A stretch of DNA of 64,000 bases from Verrucomicrobium sp. (GTDB taxonomy: Bacteria; Verrucomicrobiota; Verrucomicrobiia; Methylacidiphilales; UBA1321), in assembly GCA_017849585.1 (NCBI GenBank), contig JAFIGT010000017.1, forward strand, positions 124,001 to 188,000. The letters run 5' to 3'. Each line of letters begins with the position of its first letter. The stretch's first letter is position 1. Shown here piece by piece: positions 52,927 through 61,947 of this stretch. A model generated the notes under the pieces. It ran no database searches. It was given only the letters and a program-made list of their open reading frames with translations, and had not been told where the DNA came from. The position numbers and the translations under genes are program-made.

Positions 52927-53014
52927 CTGGTGGCAACACCACGACGAGCGAGATACCGCTCCCAGCATTTGGCGCGCCTTGCTCGCTTTTCTCGGAATTC
53001 GTAAATCCGAATAA
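52871..53014 (+). CDS. Possible small protein, 47 aa
   Basis: The ORF MSPSNTRPHDTPHHLLWPNW... ends in a hydrophobic helix (WRALLAFLGIRKSE). It overlaps the last 56 bases of the glycosyltransferase gene in another frame and ends just before the promoter of the GspG-like cassette. No family is recognised, and the His/Trp-rich composition is unusual. Confidence 0.35.
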   Translation: MSPSNTRPHDTPHHLLWPNWWQHHDERDTAPSIWRALLAFLGIRKSE

Positions 53015-53027
53015 TCGCCACGCTGCC

Positions 53028-53056
53028 TTGACAGCGTCCCCGACCACACCGAACAT
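53028..53056 (+). promoter_or_regulatory. Promoter of GspG-like/SMR cassette 1
   Basis: A consensus -35 TTGACA (53028-53033), 17 bases, and GAACAT (53051-53056) as a poor -10. The ATG follows 9 bases later. The same arrangement precedes cassette 2, so the element was duplicated with the genes. The leader would be about zero bases long. Confidence 0.6.
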
Positions 53057-53065
53057 GATTCCCTC

Positions 53066-53533
53066 ATGCTCTACTCGTGGTGGCAGGTTTTGCAGAAACT
53101 GAAGTTCGTCAAGATGCTCGCCGTCCTGGGCATCCTCGGTCTCCTCTTTCTCATTCTCGGCCTTTGCGGTTACCTTTCCTCGCCGAGCGTGGAGACCGAC
53201 TCCCAAAAGAAATGGCGCATCGTCGCCGCGCTCAATGCCGATCAACTCGCCGTCGGCTGCGATGCCTACAAAAAACAATACGGCCATTTTCCCAGCACGG
53301 CTGAGAACGCCCCACTCTACGCCATTCTCCACAGCAACCAGCCCAGCCCGGACAATCAGCAGGGCATCCGCTTCGCCGATATCGGACCCAAATACATTGA
53401 CCCGAACGGCGTCGTCCTCGACCCATGGAAAACACCCTATCGCATCGTCTTCGACGATCAGGGCGTGACTGTCACCTCCGCTGGTGCCGACAAACTTTTC
53501 GACACTCCCGACGACCTCACCAAACGCCGATGA
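53066..53533 (+). CDS. Membrane-anchored GspG-like C-terminal domain protein, copy 1
   Basis: 155 residues. One helix (~16-37, MLAVLGILGLLFLILGLCGYL), then a domain like the C-terminal part of the type II secretion pseudopilin GspG: KKQYGHFPSTAEN, DPWKTPYRIVFDD, and SAGADKLFDTPDDL, which resembles the calcium-binding loop. It lacks the prepilin peptidase site (G-F-T-L-x-E) and so is not a normal pseudopilin. The stop overlaps the start of SMR gene 1 (ATGA at 53530-53533), coupling the two. Function is unknown. Confidence 0.8.
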   Translation: MLYSWWQVLQKLKFVKMLAVLGILGLLFLILGLCGYLSSPSVETDSQKKWRIVAALNADQLAVGCDAYKKQYGHFPSTAENAPLYAILHSNQPSPDNQQGIRFADIGPKYIDPNGVVLDPWKTPYRIVFDDQGVTVTSAGADKLFDTPDDLTKRR

Positions 53534-53868
53534 CTAAAGCCTACCTCTACCTCCTCATTGCCATCGTCGCCGAGGTGATCGCCACCACCTTCCTCAAAAA
53601 GAGCGACGGCTTCACCCGCTTCTGGCCCAGCACCGTCAGCACGGTCGGCTACATCATCACCTTCTACTTCCTCTCGCTCTCGTTGCGCACCCTCAATGTC
53701 GGCGTCGCCTATGGCATCTGGTGCGGCCTCGGTATCATCTTCATCTCCCTGCTCGCCTTCTTTATCTACGGCGAAAAGCTCGACCTCGCCGCCATCGTCG
53801 GCCTCGGCTTCATCATCGCCGGAGTCGTGATCATCAACGTTCTCTCCAAGACGGTCAGCCACTCGTAG
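53530..53868 (+). CDS. Small multidrug resistance (SMR) transporter, EmrE-like, copy 1
   Basis: 112 residues and four membrane helices, like EmrE. The essential proton- and drug-binding glutamate is E15 in LLIAIVAEVIATT. IWCGLGIIFISLLAFF and GEKLDLAAIVGLGFIIAGVVIIN match helices 3-4 of the family. It exports lipophilic cations or related compounds by proton antiport. It is translationally coupled to the GspG-like gene upstream. A paralogue lies 538 bases downstream. Confidence 0.93.
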   Translation: MTKAYLYLLIAIVAEVIATTFLKKSDGFTRFWPSTVSTVGYIITFYFLSLSLRTLNVGVAYGIWCGLGIIFISLLAFFIYGEKLDLAAIVGLGFIIAGVVIINVLSKTVSHS

Positions 53869-53882
53869 ACTCTGTGTGAGTC

Positions 53883-53912
53883 TTGACACCACCCCGCCCC
53901 TGCGCCGAACAT
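53883..53912 (+). promoter_or_regulatory. Promoter of GspG-like/SMR cassette 2
   Basis: TTGACA (53883-53888), 18 bases, GAACAT (53907-53912), and 9 bases to the ATG at 53922. The short segment between GAACAT and ATG is also alike in both cassettes (ATTCC then TC before the ATG). Confidence 0.6.
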
Positions 53913-53921
53913 CATTCCATC

Positions 53922-54410
53922 ATGGGCGCGGAACCAAATCCGATGCAGGGGCAGGACACGCCACCGAAACCGAAACGATCCTGGCTGTGGTGGCCAACGC
54001 GGATTCTATTGGTATTTCTGCTTCTCGTAATACTCGACGCGCTTCTCTTTCCATTGAGTGGAAACCGTACACTCACTGCGGCAAAAAAGGCCATGACCCA
54101 TACCATGACCACGCAAATCACGATCGCTAGCACTTTGTTCAAAGAAGAGTACGGCCACTATCCGCCCACCACGGATAATGCAAAATTGCAGCAACTCTTG
54201 GATGGCAACACGGTCGAAGGCGAGAACCCCCGCCGCATCCAATTCATGAGCTTCAACAAGAAAGACAATAATTCCAAAGGCGAAATCTGCGATCCATGGA
54301 AAACGCCTTACCTCATTACCTACGACGACAAAGGACCGCTCATTATCTCCGCCGGGCCAGATAAGAAGTTCGGCACGAAAGACGACATCACCAATCGCGA
54401 CTCCCGATGA
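53922..54410 (+). CDS. Membrane-anchored GspG-like C-terminal domain protein, copy 2
   Basis: 162 residues from ATG 53922. A Pro/Lys-rich cytoplasmic leader and one helix (WWPTRILLVFLLLVILDALLF) precede the GspG-like domain: EEYGHYPPTTDN, DPWKTPYLITYDD, and SAGPDKKFGTKDDI. The last matches the calcium loop of T2SS pseudopilins more closely than in copy 1. There is no prepilin cleavage motif. The TGA overlaps the ATG of SMR gene 2 (54407-54410). An upstream TTG start (53883) would lie inside the putative -35 box and is less likely. Confidence 0.8.
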   Translation: MGAEPNPMQGQDTPPKPKRSWLWWPTRILLVFLLLVILDALLFPLSGNRTLTAAKKAMTHTMTTQITIASTLFKEEYGHYPPTTDNAKLQQLLDGNTVEGENPRRIQFMSFNKKDNNSKGEICDPWKTPYLITYDDKGPLIISAGPDKKFGTKDDITNRDSR

Positions 54411-54745
54411 CCAAAGCCTATCTCTATCTCCTCATTGCGATTCTCGCGGAAGCGGCGGCGACCACACTTCTGAAAAAGAGTGATGGCTTCACCCGTTGGC
54501 TGCCGAGTGCGGGTAGCATCGTGGGCTACCTCGTTACGTTCTATTTCCTGTCGCTCACGTTGTGTGTGATGAACGTCGGCATCGCGAACGCGATCTGGGC
54601 GGGATTGAGCATCATCCTCGTCTGCATCCTCGCCGCGATTTTCTACGGGGAACGTCTCGACGCCCCCGCCATCATCGGCATTGCCATGATCATGGGCGGC
54701 ATCGTCCTCATCCATTTTTATTCGAAGACCGTCACCAACGGGTGA
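54407..54745 (+). CDS. Small multidrug resistance (SMR) transporter, EmrE-like, copy 2
   Basis: 112 residues, four helices. The first nine residues MTKAYLYLL are identical to copy 1; E15 is kept (LAEAAATT). Helices 3-4 read AIWAGLSIILVCILAAIF and GERLDAPAIIGIAMIMGGIVL. Copies 1 and 2 are clear paralogues but have diverged in the membrane, as in SMR pairs that work as heterodimers. A family B repeat follows 33 bases after the stop. Confidence 0.93.
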   Translation: MTKAYLYLLIAILAEAAATTLLKKSDGFTRWLPSAGSIVGYLVTFYFLSLTLCVMNVGIANAIWAGLSIILVCILAAIFYGERLDAPAIIGIAMIMGGIVLIHFYSKTVTNG

Positions 54746-54778
54746 GCGGTCTATTGGCTCGAACTGGAAATTCTTTCG

Positions 54779-54845
54779 CGTTGTAGGGCGCTTCGGTGAA
54801 GTGTTAGCACACGGCATAGCCATGGCGGGACACCGTCCCGCCGTA
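54779..54845 (-). repeat. Dispersed repeat family B, copy 2 (inverted)
   Basis: This is the reverse complement of the 1900-1966 element. Matching blocks include GTGAAGTGTTAGC, CACGGCAT and GGCGGGAC. It is in the gap between the second SMR gene and purB. Confidence 0.68.
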
Positions 54846-54878
54846 CAGAAGCCATGCGCGGAGAAATTCCCGCGTCGC

Positions 54879-56171
54879 TTACAGCCCCACTTGCTTGAAC
54901 TTGCGCTTGATGTGCTGGAAGTGGCGCTTGGTCGAGCAGAGTTCGGTGATCTGCTTTTTCGTGAGGAACTTGGCGATCGCTTCGGATTCCTTCAGGTACT
55001 CGCCGAGTTGCTTGTCGCCACGCCAACAGGCCATGGCGCACGATTGCACCGCTTCGTACGCATCGCGGCGAGCCATGCCGGCATCGGTCAGGGCGAGGAG
55101 CACGCTCTGCGAATAGTAGAGACCCTTCGACAAGTCCATATTGCGTTGCATGTTCTCGGGATAGACGATCTGGTTCTCGACGAGCTTGGCGGTGAGCACG
55201 AGCATGTAGTCGAGGAGGATGGTGCTATCGGGGAAAATGATGCGCTCGACGGACGAGTGCGAGATGTCGCGTTCGTGCCAGAGGGCGATGTTCTCCATCG
55301 CGGCGACGGAATTGCCGCGCAGGATGCGGGCGAGACCGCTGAGCTTTTCGCCCGTGATCGGGTTGCGCTTGTGCGGCATGGCGCTGCTGCCCTTTTGACC
55401 CTTGGCAAAGAATTCTTCGACTTCCAACACTTCGGTGCGTTGGAGGTGACGGAATTCCGTGGCCCAACGGTCAATGCTGGAACCGATGATGGCGAGGGTG
55501 GCCATGAATTGCGCATGGCGGTCGCGCTGCACGACCTGCGTGGAGAGCGGATCGACGCCGAGGCCGAGGTGCTTGCACACGTATTGTTCGACGCGCGGAT
55601 CGAGGTGCGCGTTCGTGCCGACGGCGCCGGACAATTTACCGACGTTGATTTCCTGGCGCGATTGCTCGAGGCGCGTGACGGCGCGGCGGAATTCGTCGTA
55701 CATGAGGGCGAGCTTCAGACCGTAGCTGATCGGCTCGGCGTGAATGCCGTGCGAGCGGCCAATCATGGGGACGAATTGGTACTGCTTGGCTTTCTTGCCG
55801 ATGACCTTGAGCAACGCCTTGAGGTCGGCGAGGAGGAGATCCGCGCTGGCGCGCAATTGCAGTGCGAGCGTGGTGTCGAGCAAGTCAGAGGAGGTTAACC
55901 CGCGGTGAATGAAACGGCCCGAGGGTCCGACGTGGACGGCGACTTCTTCGAGGAAGGCGAGCACGTCGTGTTGCGTGCGCTTTTCGTTTTCGTTGACGTT
56001 AGCGATGCGGAACTTGGCGCGCTGGCGGATAATCTTGGCATCCTTCTTGGGGATGATGCCGCAGAGGGCCATGCCTTCGCAGGCGAGAATTTCAATTTCG
56101 AGCCAATGATTGAGTTTGGCTTCGTCGGTCCAAAGGGCGGCCATTTCCTGGCGCGAATAACGTGGGATCAT
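54879..56171 (-). CDS. purB: Adenylosuccinate lyase
   Basis: PurB catalyses two fumarate-releasing steps of purine synthesis. 430 residues. The fumarase/aspartase-superfamily signature SSAMPHKRNP is intact. RSHGIHAEPISYGLKLA and TSSDLLDTTLALQL carry the other conserved residues, and the N-terminal MIPRYSRQEMAALW is the standard start. The gene stands alone on the minus strand. Confidence 0.97.
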   Translation of the reverse strand: MIPRYSRQEMAALWTDEAKLNHWLEIEILACEGMALCGIIPKKDAKIIRQRAKFRIANVNENEKRTQHDVLAFLEEVAVHVGPSGRFIHRGLTSSDLLDTTLALQLRASADLLLADLKALLKVIGKKAKQYQFVPMIGRSHGIHAEPISYGLKLALMYDEFRRAVTRLEQSRQEINVGKLSGAVGTNAHLDPRVEQYVCKHLGLGVDPLSTQVVQRDRHAQFMATLAIIGSSIDRWATEFRHLQRTEVLEVEEFFAKGQKGSSAMPHKRNPITGEKLSGLARILRGNSVAAMENIALWHERDISHSSVERIIFPDSTILLDYMLVLTAKLVENQIVYPENMQRNMDLSKGLYYSQSVLLALTDAGMARRDAYEAVQSCAMACWRGDKQLGEYLKESEAIAKFLTKKQITELCSTKRHFQHIKRKFKQVGL

Positions 56172-56245
56172 CCGGGGACATTAGAGAGTCCCCGGCAAAT
56201 ACTCAAGAGCACTCGACGAGAAATGCGCGCCGTCCGCGTGCGGTG

Positions 56246-57334
56246 TCACGCGGGATCGAAAAAACCGAGATCCCACGAATCCTGCCACGCGATGACGGGT
56301 TGATCCTCTCGGAACTGGATGGGCAACCAGACGTAGCGTCCGTCGATGGCATTTTCCGGACGCCAGCGGTCGGCGAGGAACACATAGGCATCCGGCTTTC
56401 CCGCGACGGGCAGCAAGTAAGTCGACTGCGATTCGAACGTGCTCTCTTTTTGCGCGTCCGTGCCGACGCAGGGATTTCCCAGTTCCGCCCACGGCCCCCA
56501 GATTGTGCGGGCCTTGAACAAACGGGCCGGATTGGGTGTCCAACCGGTACAGCCGGAGGTGATGAGAAAGTAGATGCCGCGGCGTTTCATCAGGGCCGGA
56601 GCTTCATTAAAGTGACCCGGGAAAAGCCGGACATATTCGCCCGTGGTATCGAGAAAATCATCACTCAGACGGGACAGATGCAGAGTCCCATTATCCTCGG
56701 ATGCGGCGAGATGATAGGCAGTGCCATCATCATCCACAAAGAGGGTCATGTCGCGCGACATCTGACCGTTTTCAAAATCACGGCGATAAAGTAAATCGGT
56801 TGGGTAATTCTGCACAGGACCGCCCGGCAGGACCAGCTCCTTGACGCAGGCGCGTTCGTCGGCATTGAGCGGTTGTTTGAATTGGGGGGCGACGTTCTGC
56901 GGCCAGTGCCTGGCATTCGGTCGCACGCTCTTGAGGTAAGTGTACGGACCTGTTGCGACATCCGCCACGGCGACGCCGCAACGCGCGCTCGAGTAACCCG
57001 CGCCGGCGATTTCGAGATGAAACCACATGACGAACTTGCCCGTGCGGGGGTTGTGTATGACCTTTGGCCGTTCGAGAATGCAACCCCGCGCGATTTCACT
57101 TAGCGGATCGTCCTCCACGGCAAGGGCGATGCCTTCATCCTTCCACGTGAGTAGGTCGGTGGAAGAGTAGGCATGCACGCCGACTTGGGCGAGATTGCCC
57201 GCCTCGCCCTCCACCTTGTGCTCACCAAACCAGTAGTAGACGCCGTCGTGGCGCACGATTCCACCACCGTGCGCATTGATGGGAAGGCCGTTGGTATCGC
57301 GCCAGATTTCGCCGGGATGGAACGCGGGGGTCAT
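56246..57334 (-). CDS. Glycoside hydrolase family 43-like protein
   Basis: 362 residues from ATG 57334 (MTPAFHPGEI). A five-bladed beta-propeller pattern is visible: INAHGGGIVRHDGVYYWFGEHK, HAYSSTDLLTWKDEG, MTLFVDDDGTAYHL, FNEAPALMKRRGIYFLITSG. These are typical of GH43/clan GH-F enzymes acting on arabinose- or galactose-containing glycans. No signal peptide. The gene starts 4 bases after the malic enzyme stop, so the two are probably cotranscribed. An earlier ATG (57361) would overlap the upstream gene. Confidence 0.8.
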   Translation of the reverse strand: MTPAFHPGEIWRDTNGLPINAHGGGIVRHDGVYYWFGEHKVEGEAGNLAQVGVHAYSSTDLLTWKDEGIALAVEDDPLSEIARGCILERPKVIHNPRTGKFVMWFHLEIAGAGYSSARCGVAVADVATGPYTYLKSVRPNARHWPQNVAPQFKQPLNADERACVKELVLPGGPVQNYPTDLLYRRDFENGQMSRDMTLFVDDDGTAYHLAASEDNGTLHLSRLSDDFLDTTGEYVRLFPGHFNEAPALMKRRGIYFLITSGCTGWTPNPARLFKARTIWGPWAELGNPCVGTDAQKESTFESQSTYLLPVAGKPDAYVFLADRWRPENAIDGRYVWLPIQFREDQPVIAWQDSWDLGFFDPA

Positions 57335-57338
57335 GCAA

Positions 57339-58733
57339 TCAGGCCGGAACGCAGGCTTCAACCGCCGCGGTGACGCGCTTGACTACCTCGCGGTTGAACA
57401 CGCTCGGCACGATGAACTCGGGGTTCAGTTCGCTGTCGGACACGCACGAGGCGATGGCTTTTGCGGCGGCGACTTTCATTTCCTCGGTGATCTGTTTCGC
57501 GCGGCGGTTGAGTGCTCCACGGAAAATGCCGGGGAAGGCGAGCACGTTATTGATTTGGTTCGGGTAATCACTGCGGCCCGTGGCCATGACGAACACCTTG
57601 CCCACGACTTCCTCCGGCATGATCTCCGGGTTCGGGTTGGCCATCGCGAACACAAGCGGGCGGGCTGCCATGTTGTCGATGTCCTCGGCGTGGATCAGGC
57701 CAGGGCCGGAGACGCCGATGAAAACATCCGCGCCTTTGAGGACTTCCTTGATCGAACCCGAGCGCTGATGCGGATTCGTATTATTGGCGAGCCAGACCTT
57801 GCTATCGTTCAGATCGGTGCGGCCCTTGTGGATCGCTCCCTTGCGGTCGCACAGCGTGATGTCGGTGGCTCCGGCGGATTGCAAAATCTTACAGATCGCG
57901 ACACCTGCAGCCCCCGCTCCAGCCATCACGATGCGCAGCGCGGCAATCGAGCCGCCGCGCAATTTCACGGCATTGTAGAGAGCCGCGAGCGTCACCACGG
58001 CCGTGCCGTGCTGGTCATCGTGGAATACCGGAATGTCGAGCCGGGCCTTGAGCGCCTCCTCGATTTCAAAACAACGCGGGGCCGAGATGTCTTCGAGGTT
58101 AATGCCGCCGAAACCGGGGGCGAGGTACGCCACCGCTTCGATGATCTGCTGCGGGTCCTTCGTGTTCAGGCAAATCGGGTAGGCGTCGATGCCGGCCATT
58201 TCCTTGAAGAGCATCGCCTTGCCTTCCATCACGGGCATGGCCGCTTCCGGACCGATATCACCGAGTCCGAGCACGGCGGTGCCATCGCTGACAACGGCGA
58301 CCGAGTTACCCTTGATCGTCAAATCATAGGCGCGGGCGGGATTCGCATGCACCATCTCGCACACACGCGCCACACCGGGCGTATAGGCAAGCGAAAGCGC
58401 ATCGCGCGAATCGAGCGGAATTTTATTTTGGATCGAAATTTTGCCACCACGATGCAGGTCCACCACGCGGTCATGTACATTGCCGATTTCCACGCCCTCG
58501 ATTTGCTGGAGAGCCTTGACGATTTCGAGTTCGTGCGCTTCGTTGCGCGCCCGGATGCCGACATCGCGCGTAATCGTGTGACGGTTCGACGTCACGATTA
58601 CCACGGCATCGAGATCGCCGCCGGCATCGCTGATTTTTTGCGCAATGCGCACAAAAGCGCCAATGCGATTGGCATAGGTTAGACGGACACAAAAGGCATA
58701 GGAAATCGAGGTGGATTCAACAACCGTGCTCAT
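57339..58733 (-). CDS. NAD(P)-dependent malic enzyme with N-terminal ACT-like domain
   Basis: Malic enzyme converts malate to pyruvate and CO2. 464 residues. An ACT-like domain (~10-85) precedes the catalytic part. Motifs are [24 protein letters not shown] (malate/metal site), [18 protein letters not shown] and the Rossmann segment [15 protein letters not shown]. The small bacterial form with the ACT extension is common in several phyla. It is upstream of the GH43-like gene. Confidence 0.94.
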   Translation of the reverse strand: MSTVVESTSISYAFCVRLTYANRIGAFVRIAQKISDAGGDLDAVVIVTSNRHTITRDVGIRARNEAHELEIVKALQQIEGVEIGNVHDRVVDLHRGGKISIQNKIPLDSRDALSLAYTPGVARVCEMVHANPARAYDLTIKGNSVAVVSDGTAVLGLGDIGPEAAMPVMEGKAMLFKEMAGIDAYPICLNTKDPQQIIEAVAYLAPGFGGINLEDISAPRCFEIEEALKARLDIPVFHDDQHGTAVVTLAALYNAVKLRGGSIAALRIVMAGAGAAGVAICKILQSAGATDITLCDRKGAIHKGRTDLNDSKVWLANNTNPHQRSGSIKEVLKGADVFIGVSGPGLIHAEDIDNMAARPLVFAMANPNPEIMPEEVVGKVFVMATGRSDYPNQINNVLAFPGIFRGALNRRAKQITEEMKVAAAKAIASCVSDSELNPEFIVPSVFNREVVKRVTAAVEACVPA

Positions 58734-58924
58734 AAGTATTATTTATGATGCATTTACTGATATATAAGTAAAGATTACAAAGTGAAAATTGGATAAATTG
58801 TTAATTGGAAAAGGGATAAGTATAGAAAGCCTGCCAACGCGGAGTATCGTTTGTGCGAATGTCGAAATTGTCCTGACCTCGTCCAAAATGTGCTAAATCC
58901 TGCGGATGGCCGTCAGCACTACGT

Positions 58925-60802
58925 TCACGCTTTCGCCATTAAACGGTTCAAAATGGACACCACTTTTTCGCAAGTGAATGGCTTGGCGAGTGCGCTGCGA
59001 AAGCCCAATTCCTGCCAGTCGGCCATCACTCCGGAGTGACTATAACCACTCATGATGACAGCGCAGACATTGGGGTCGGCGCGGCGCAGGAGTTCGAGCG
59101 CTTCCGCGCCCCCTTTGCCTCCGGAGATGGTGGCGTCGATGAGCACTACATCGAAGCGTTTTCCCGCGCGTAGCGCTTTGCGATATTGCGTGAATCCGGT
59201 TTCGCCCTTGTCGGCGAGTGTGACTTGGTATCCGCTCAAGCTGAGCATCTCGGAAAGGGCATGGCGCAGACTCAAGTCATCTTCGATGATCAGGATGCGC
59301 CCGTCGCCGCTGGTCTTAATGGAGTTGCGGGTCTTCTCGTTGGCGGGGGCTGCCATCTCGGTCGCGGTTGGCAGCAGAATGGTAAATGTGGTGCCTTTAC
59401 CCAATTCGGAGGCGACCGTGATGGAACCGCCATGACGTCGCACTGTGGAAAAGCAGGTGGCGAGTCCGATGCCCGAGCCGGATGGCTTTGTCGTGAAGTA
59501 GGGATCGAAAATGCGACCCATATTTTCCCGGGAAATGCCGCAGCCTTCGTCACGGACTTCGAGTTTGAGATAAGAGCCGGGGGAAAGCAGGGGGGCGTCG
59601 CCGGACTGTACTTGAACGGGGGAGAGGCTTATGTAGAGAGAGCCACCCTTGGGCGTGGCATCGCGGGCATTGATCACGAGATGATCGATGACTTGGGTCA
59701 ATTGTCCCTGATCGCCCAGGACTGGTGGCAGTCCGGGAGCAAATTCGAACACCGGCTTCAGATTGGAACCGGTCAACGAAAGCGCGAGAGCGGAGCGGAT
59801 CACTTCCTCCAAATTCAGCCGTGTGAGCACCGGGTCGCCGCCTTTGGCGAAGGTAAGCAGTCGCTTGGAAAGATCGCTGGCGCGGACGACATTGCGCAAG
59901 GCATCGCTGATGCGCTCCTGGTCTACCGCGCCGCGGCTGGCTTGCAGGCGGATCAATTCCAGGTTGAGGCTGATGCACATCATGATGTTATTCAGATCGT
60001 GCGCGATGCCGCCCGCCAACACGCCCAGCGCTTCCAGTTTGGCGGCATTGAGGTGTTCCTCATGCTGCAAACGCGGGGCGGTGATATCACGACTTTCAAA
60101 GATCAGGTAAGTCACCGTCCCTTGCGCGTCGCATTGGGGCTTGATTGAAATATCGAGCGTGACGATCTGTCCGTGCCGGTTTCGCACCTCGTCATTGAAG
60201 CGGACGAATTCACCGCGTTGGGCGCGGGCCATGTAATTTTTTAATTTTTGCTGACTGGCGATACTATGCTTTCGCGCCGGGTTTTCCCAGAGCGGCCTGC
60301 CCACCAGTTCTTCACGCGGTACCCCGCAAAATTCCAGTGCAGCCTGGTTGACTTCCAGCACGACGCCCTCGGGGCTGAGCAAGCCGATGAACTGGAAGGT
60401 GGCGTTGAAGATGGCGTGGAATCGCTCCTCGGCTTCCTTGCGTTCGGTGATGTCGCGGCCTACGGATTGAATTTCAACGAGTGCGCCGTCCGGGCCAAAA
60501 AAACCACGGTTGGTAAATTGAGCCCAACGGATGCGCCCGTCATCCAGAACGACGCGGTTCTCGATCATGACTACGGGATTCTCGGGAGTGAGGGCGGACA
60601 GCTCCTGCTGGATCCGCGGGACATCGTCCGGGTAGGCGCGAGGTTGCCAGGTGCGGCCGATCAAGTCCTCGGCGCTGAGGCCAAAGTAACGGCAATAGAC
60701 CTCATTGACGTAAAGAAAGGTGCCATCGGCTTTGAGGCGGCTGATGAACTCGGTCTGATCTTTCAAGATCGACCGCTGAAGGTCCTTGGATGGGGAAGGC
60801 AT
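58925..60802 (-). CDS. PAS-PAS hybrid histidine kinase with C-terminal receiver
   Basis: 625 residues, soluble. Two PAS domains (~15-115 and 125-235) are followed by a His-kinase core with the H-box GVLAGGIAHDLNN and ATPase boxes (DEGCGISRENMGRIFDPYFTTK, GSGIGLATCFSTVRRHGG). A receiver domain (~505-625) has Asp in VVLIDATISGG. It senses an intracellular signal. No cognate response regulator is adjacent, so it is an orphan hybrid kinase. No membrane helix is seen. Confidence 0.92.
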   Translation of the reverse strand: MPSPSKDLQRSILKDQTEFISRLKADGTFLYVNEVYCRYFGLSAEDLIGRTWQPRAYPDDVPRIQQELSALTPENPVVMIENRVVLDDGRIRWAQFTNRGFFGPDGALVEIQSVGRDITERKEAEERFHAIFNATFQFIGLLSPEGVVLEVNQAALEFCGVPREELVGRPLWENPARKHSIASQQKLKNYMARAQRGEFVRFNDEVRNRHGQIVTLDISIKPQCDAQGTVTYLIFESRDITAPRLQHEEHLNAAKLEALGVLAGGIAHDLNNIMMCISLNLELIRLQASRGAVDQERISDALRNVVRASDLSKRLLTFAKGGDPVLTRLNLEEVIRSALALSLTGSNLKPVFEFAPGLPPVLGDQGQLTQVIDHLVINARDATPKGGSLYISLSPVQVQSGDAPLLSPGSYLKLEVRDEGCGISRENMGRIFDPYFTTKPSGSGIGLATCFSTVRRHGGSITVASELGKGTTFTILLPTATEMAAPANEKTRNSIKTSGDGRILIIEDDLSLRHALSEMLSLSGYQVTLADKGETGFTQYRKALRAGKRFDVVLIDATISGGKGGAEALELLRRADPNVCAVIMSGYSHSGVMADWQELGFRSALAKPFTCEKVVSILNRLMAKA

Positions 60803-60832
60803 AGAGAAGGTCCGTAGCGCGGACCCTGCAGG

Positions 60833-61819
60833 CTAAAATTCGTTCGGATCCGGGATCGTGCGATTTGGGGGGATGGAGTTTTTCAGCGTGCTCGCCTTGG
60901 GTCGGGTGTCAACAACCGGTGGCGGTGTGATCTTGGGTTCCGGCGCTTTGGCGCGTACCTGATTCTTGTCGTAAAAATCCTGCATGTTGGGTGCCTGCTG
61001 GGGCAGAAGAGCCGCGCGCTCGCGCTCCTTCACGTTCGCCAGCCAATCGTCCACGGAGAGGCGGGAAGTCGGGCTCGGAGTCCGTTCAAGTTTGACTGAG
61101 GCCAGAGGATCGATGATCGGTGAACGGATCTTGGTGGCATCACTTGCGGCGGTTAGCGGATCGTCCGGCACGAATGTGGGCTTGTGATTCACCCCGTCGA
61201 TACTGAGGGGATCGATGGGCTCGCTCGCTTGCTTCATGGCATCCATGCCGCTCAGAGTATAGCGCGAGTAGACACCTAGACCGGAATTGAAGGGCGAGGA
61301 AAATGTGGTGCTGGCCGTGGGATCGGTTTTATCATTCTTCTTTTTATCGGCCGTCTCTGAGGCTTTAGCGGGCTTGAGCGGATCTTCCGCAAACTCCTTT
61401 TTTCTCGGATCGTTCTCGGCTTTTTCCCGCTCGTCCATCAGCTTTTGTTGCTCCTCAATTCCTTTGAGCAGCCAGTCGGCATCCTTGTTTTTGACATTGG
61501 CATCGATCCGCCGGACAGGGCGTGGCTGCTGCGGTTGTTGCGGCTGTAGTACTTCAGGAGGTGGGGCGTCGAAAATGGGATTTTGCAAGGGGTTGATATC
61601 GAGTACGCGGGAAATGTCGGCCTCCTTTTTACCGGTGATAACGGCGGCGGGTCCTGAGGCGGGAGCAGGATTGGTGGGGGTGGGAGTGACACCGAAAGCC
61701 TTTGAGGCTTCGAGGCGCGAAACGGTCTCAGCTGGGATGGAATTATCCTGCGCTCCGAGGGAAAACGCGAGAAAGGGCGTTGTCACCAGAGCGAGAAGAA
61801 GCGATGGATTCGCCTTCAT
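60833..61819 (-). CDS. Exported proline-rich hypothetical protein
   Basis: 328 residues. A signal peptide (MKANPSLLLALVTTPFLAFSLGA) is followed by a low-complexity, Pro/Gln/Lys-rich sequence with a QPQQPQQPRP run near residue 93. No known domain is recognised. Likely a periplasmic or surface protein with disordered regions. It lies upstream of the histidine kinase on the same strand, 30 bases away. Confidence 0.7.
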   Translation of the reverse strand: MKANPSLLLALVTTPFLAFSLGAQDNSIPAETVSRLEASKAFGVTPTPTNPAPASGPAAVITGKKEADISRVLDINPLQNPIFDAPPPEVLQPQQPQQPRPVRRIDANVKNKDADWLLKGIEEQQKLMDEREKAENDPRKKEFAEDPLKPAKASETADKKKNDKTDPTASTTFSSPFNSGLGVYSRYTLSGMDAMKQASEPIDPLSIDGVNHKPTFVPDDPLTAASDATKIRSPIIDPLASVKLERTPSPTSRLSVDDWLANVKERERAALLPQQAPNMQDFYDKNQVRAKAPEPKITPPPVVDTRPKASTLKNSIPPNRTIPDPNEF

Positions 61820-61947
61820 AATGTCAATTTAGAGGGGGAATGAGAGGGCGTCAATGCTGCAGCCGTCGACATTTCAGAGGGGTTTCCCTCTCAAATTCTC
61901 TAAAAAAAAGATTTACCAGAGGGAAACGAACGGCTAGCACCAACTTC

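Noticed and set aside
53066-54410. The GspG-like genes as part of a type II secretion or pilus system
   Set aside because: Both lack the prepilin peptidase cleavage motif. No secretion ATPase, secretin or peptidase gene is near, and both are translationally coupled to SMR genes instead.
57276-58682. 468-codon plus-strand frame opposite the malic enzyme gene
   Set aside because: It is antisense to a secure enzyme gene. His/Arg/Asp-rich nonsense composition marks it as a shadow.
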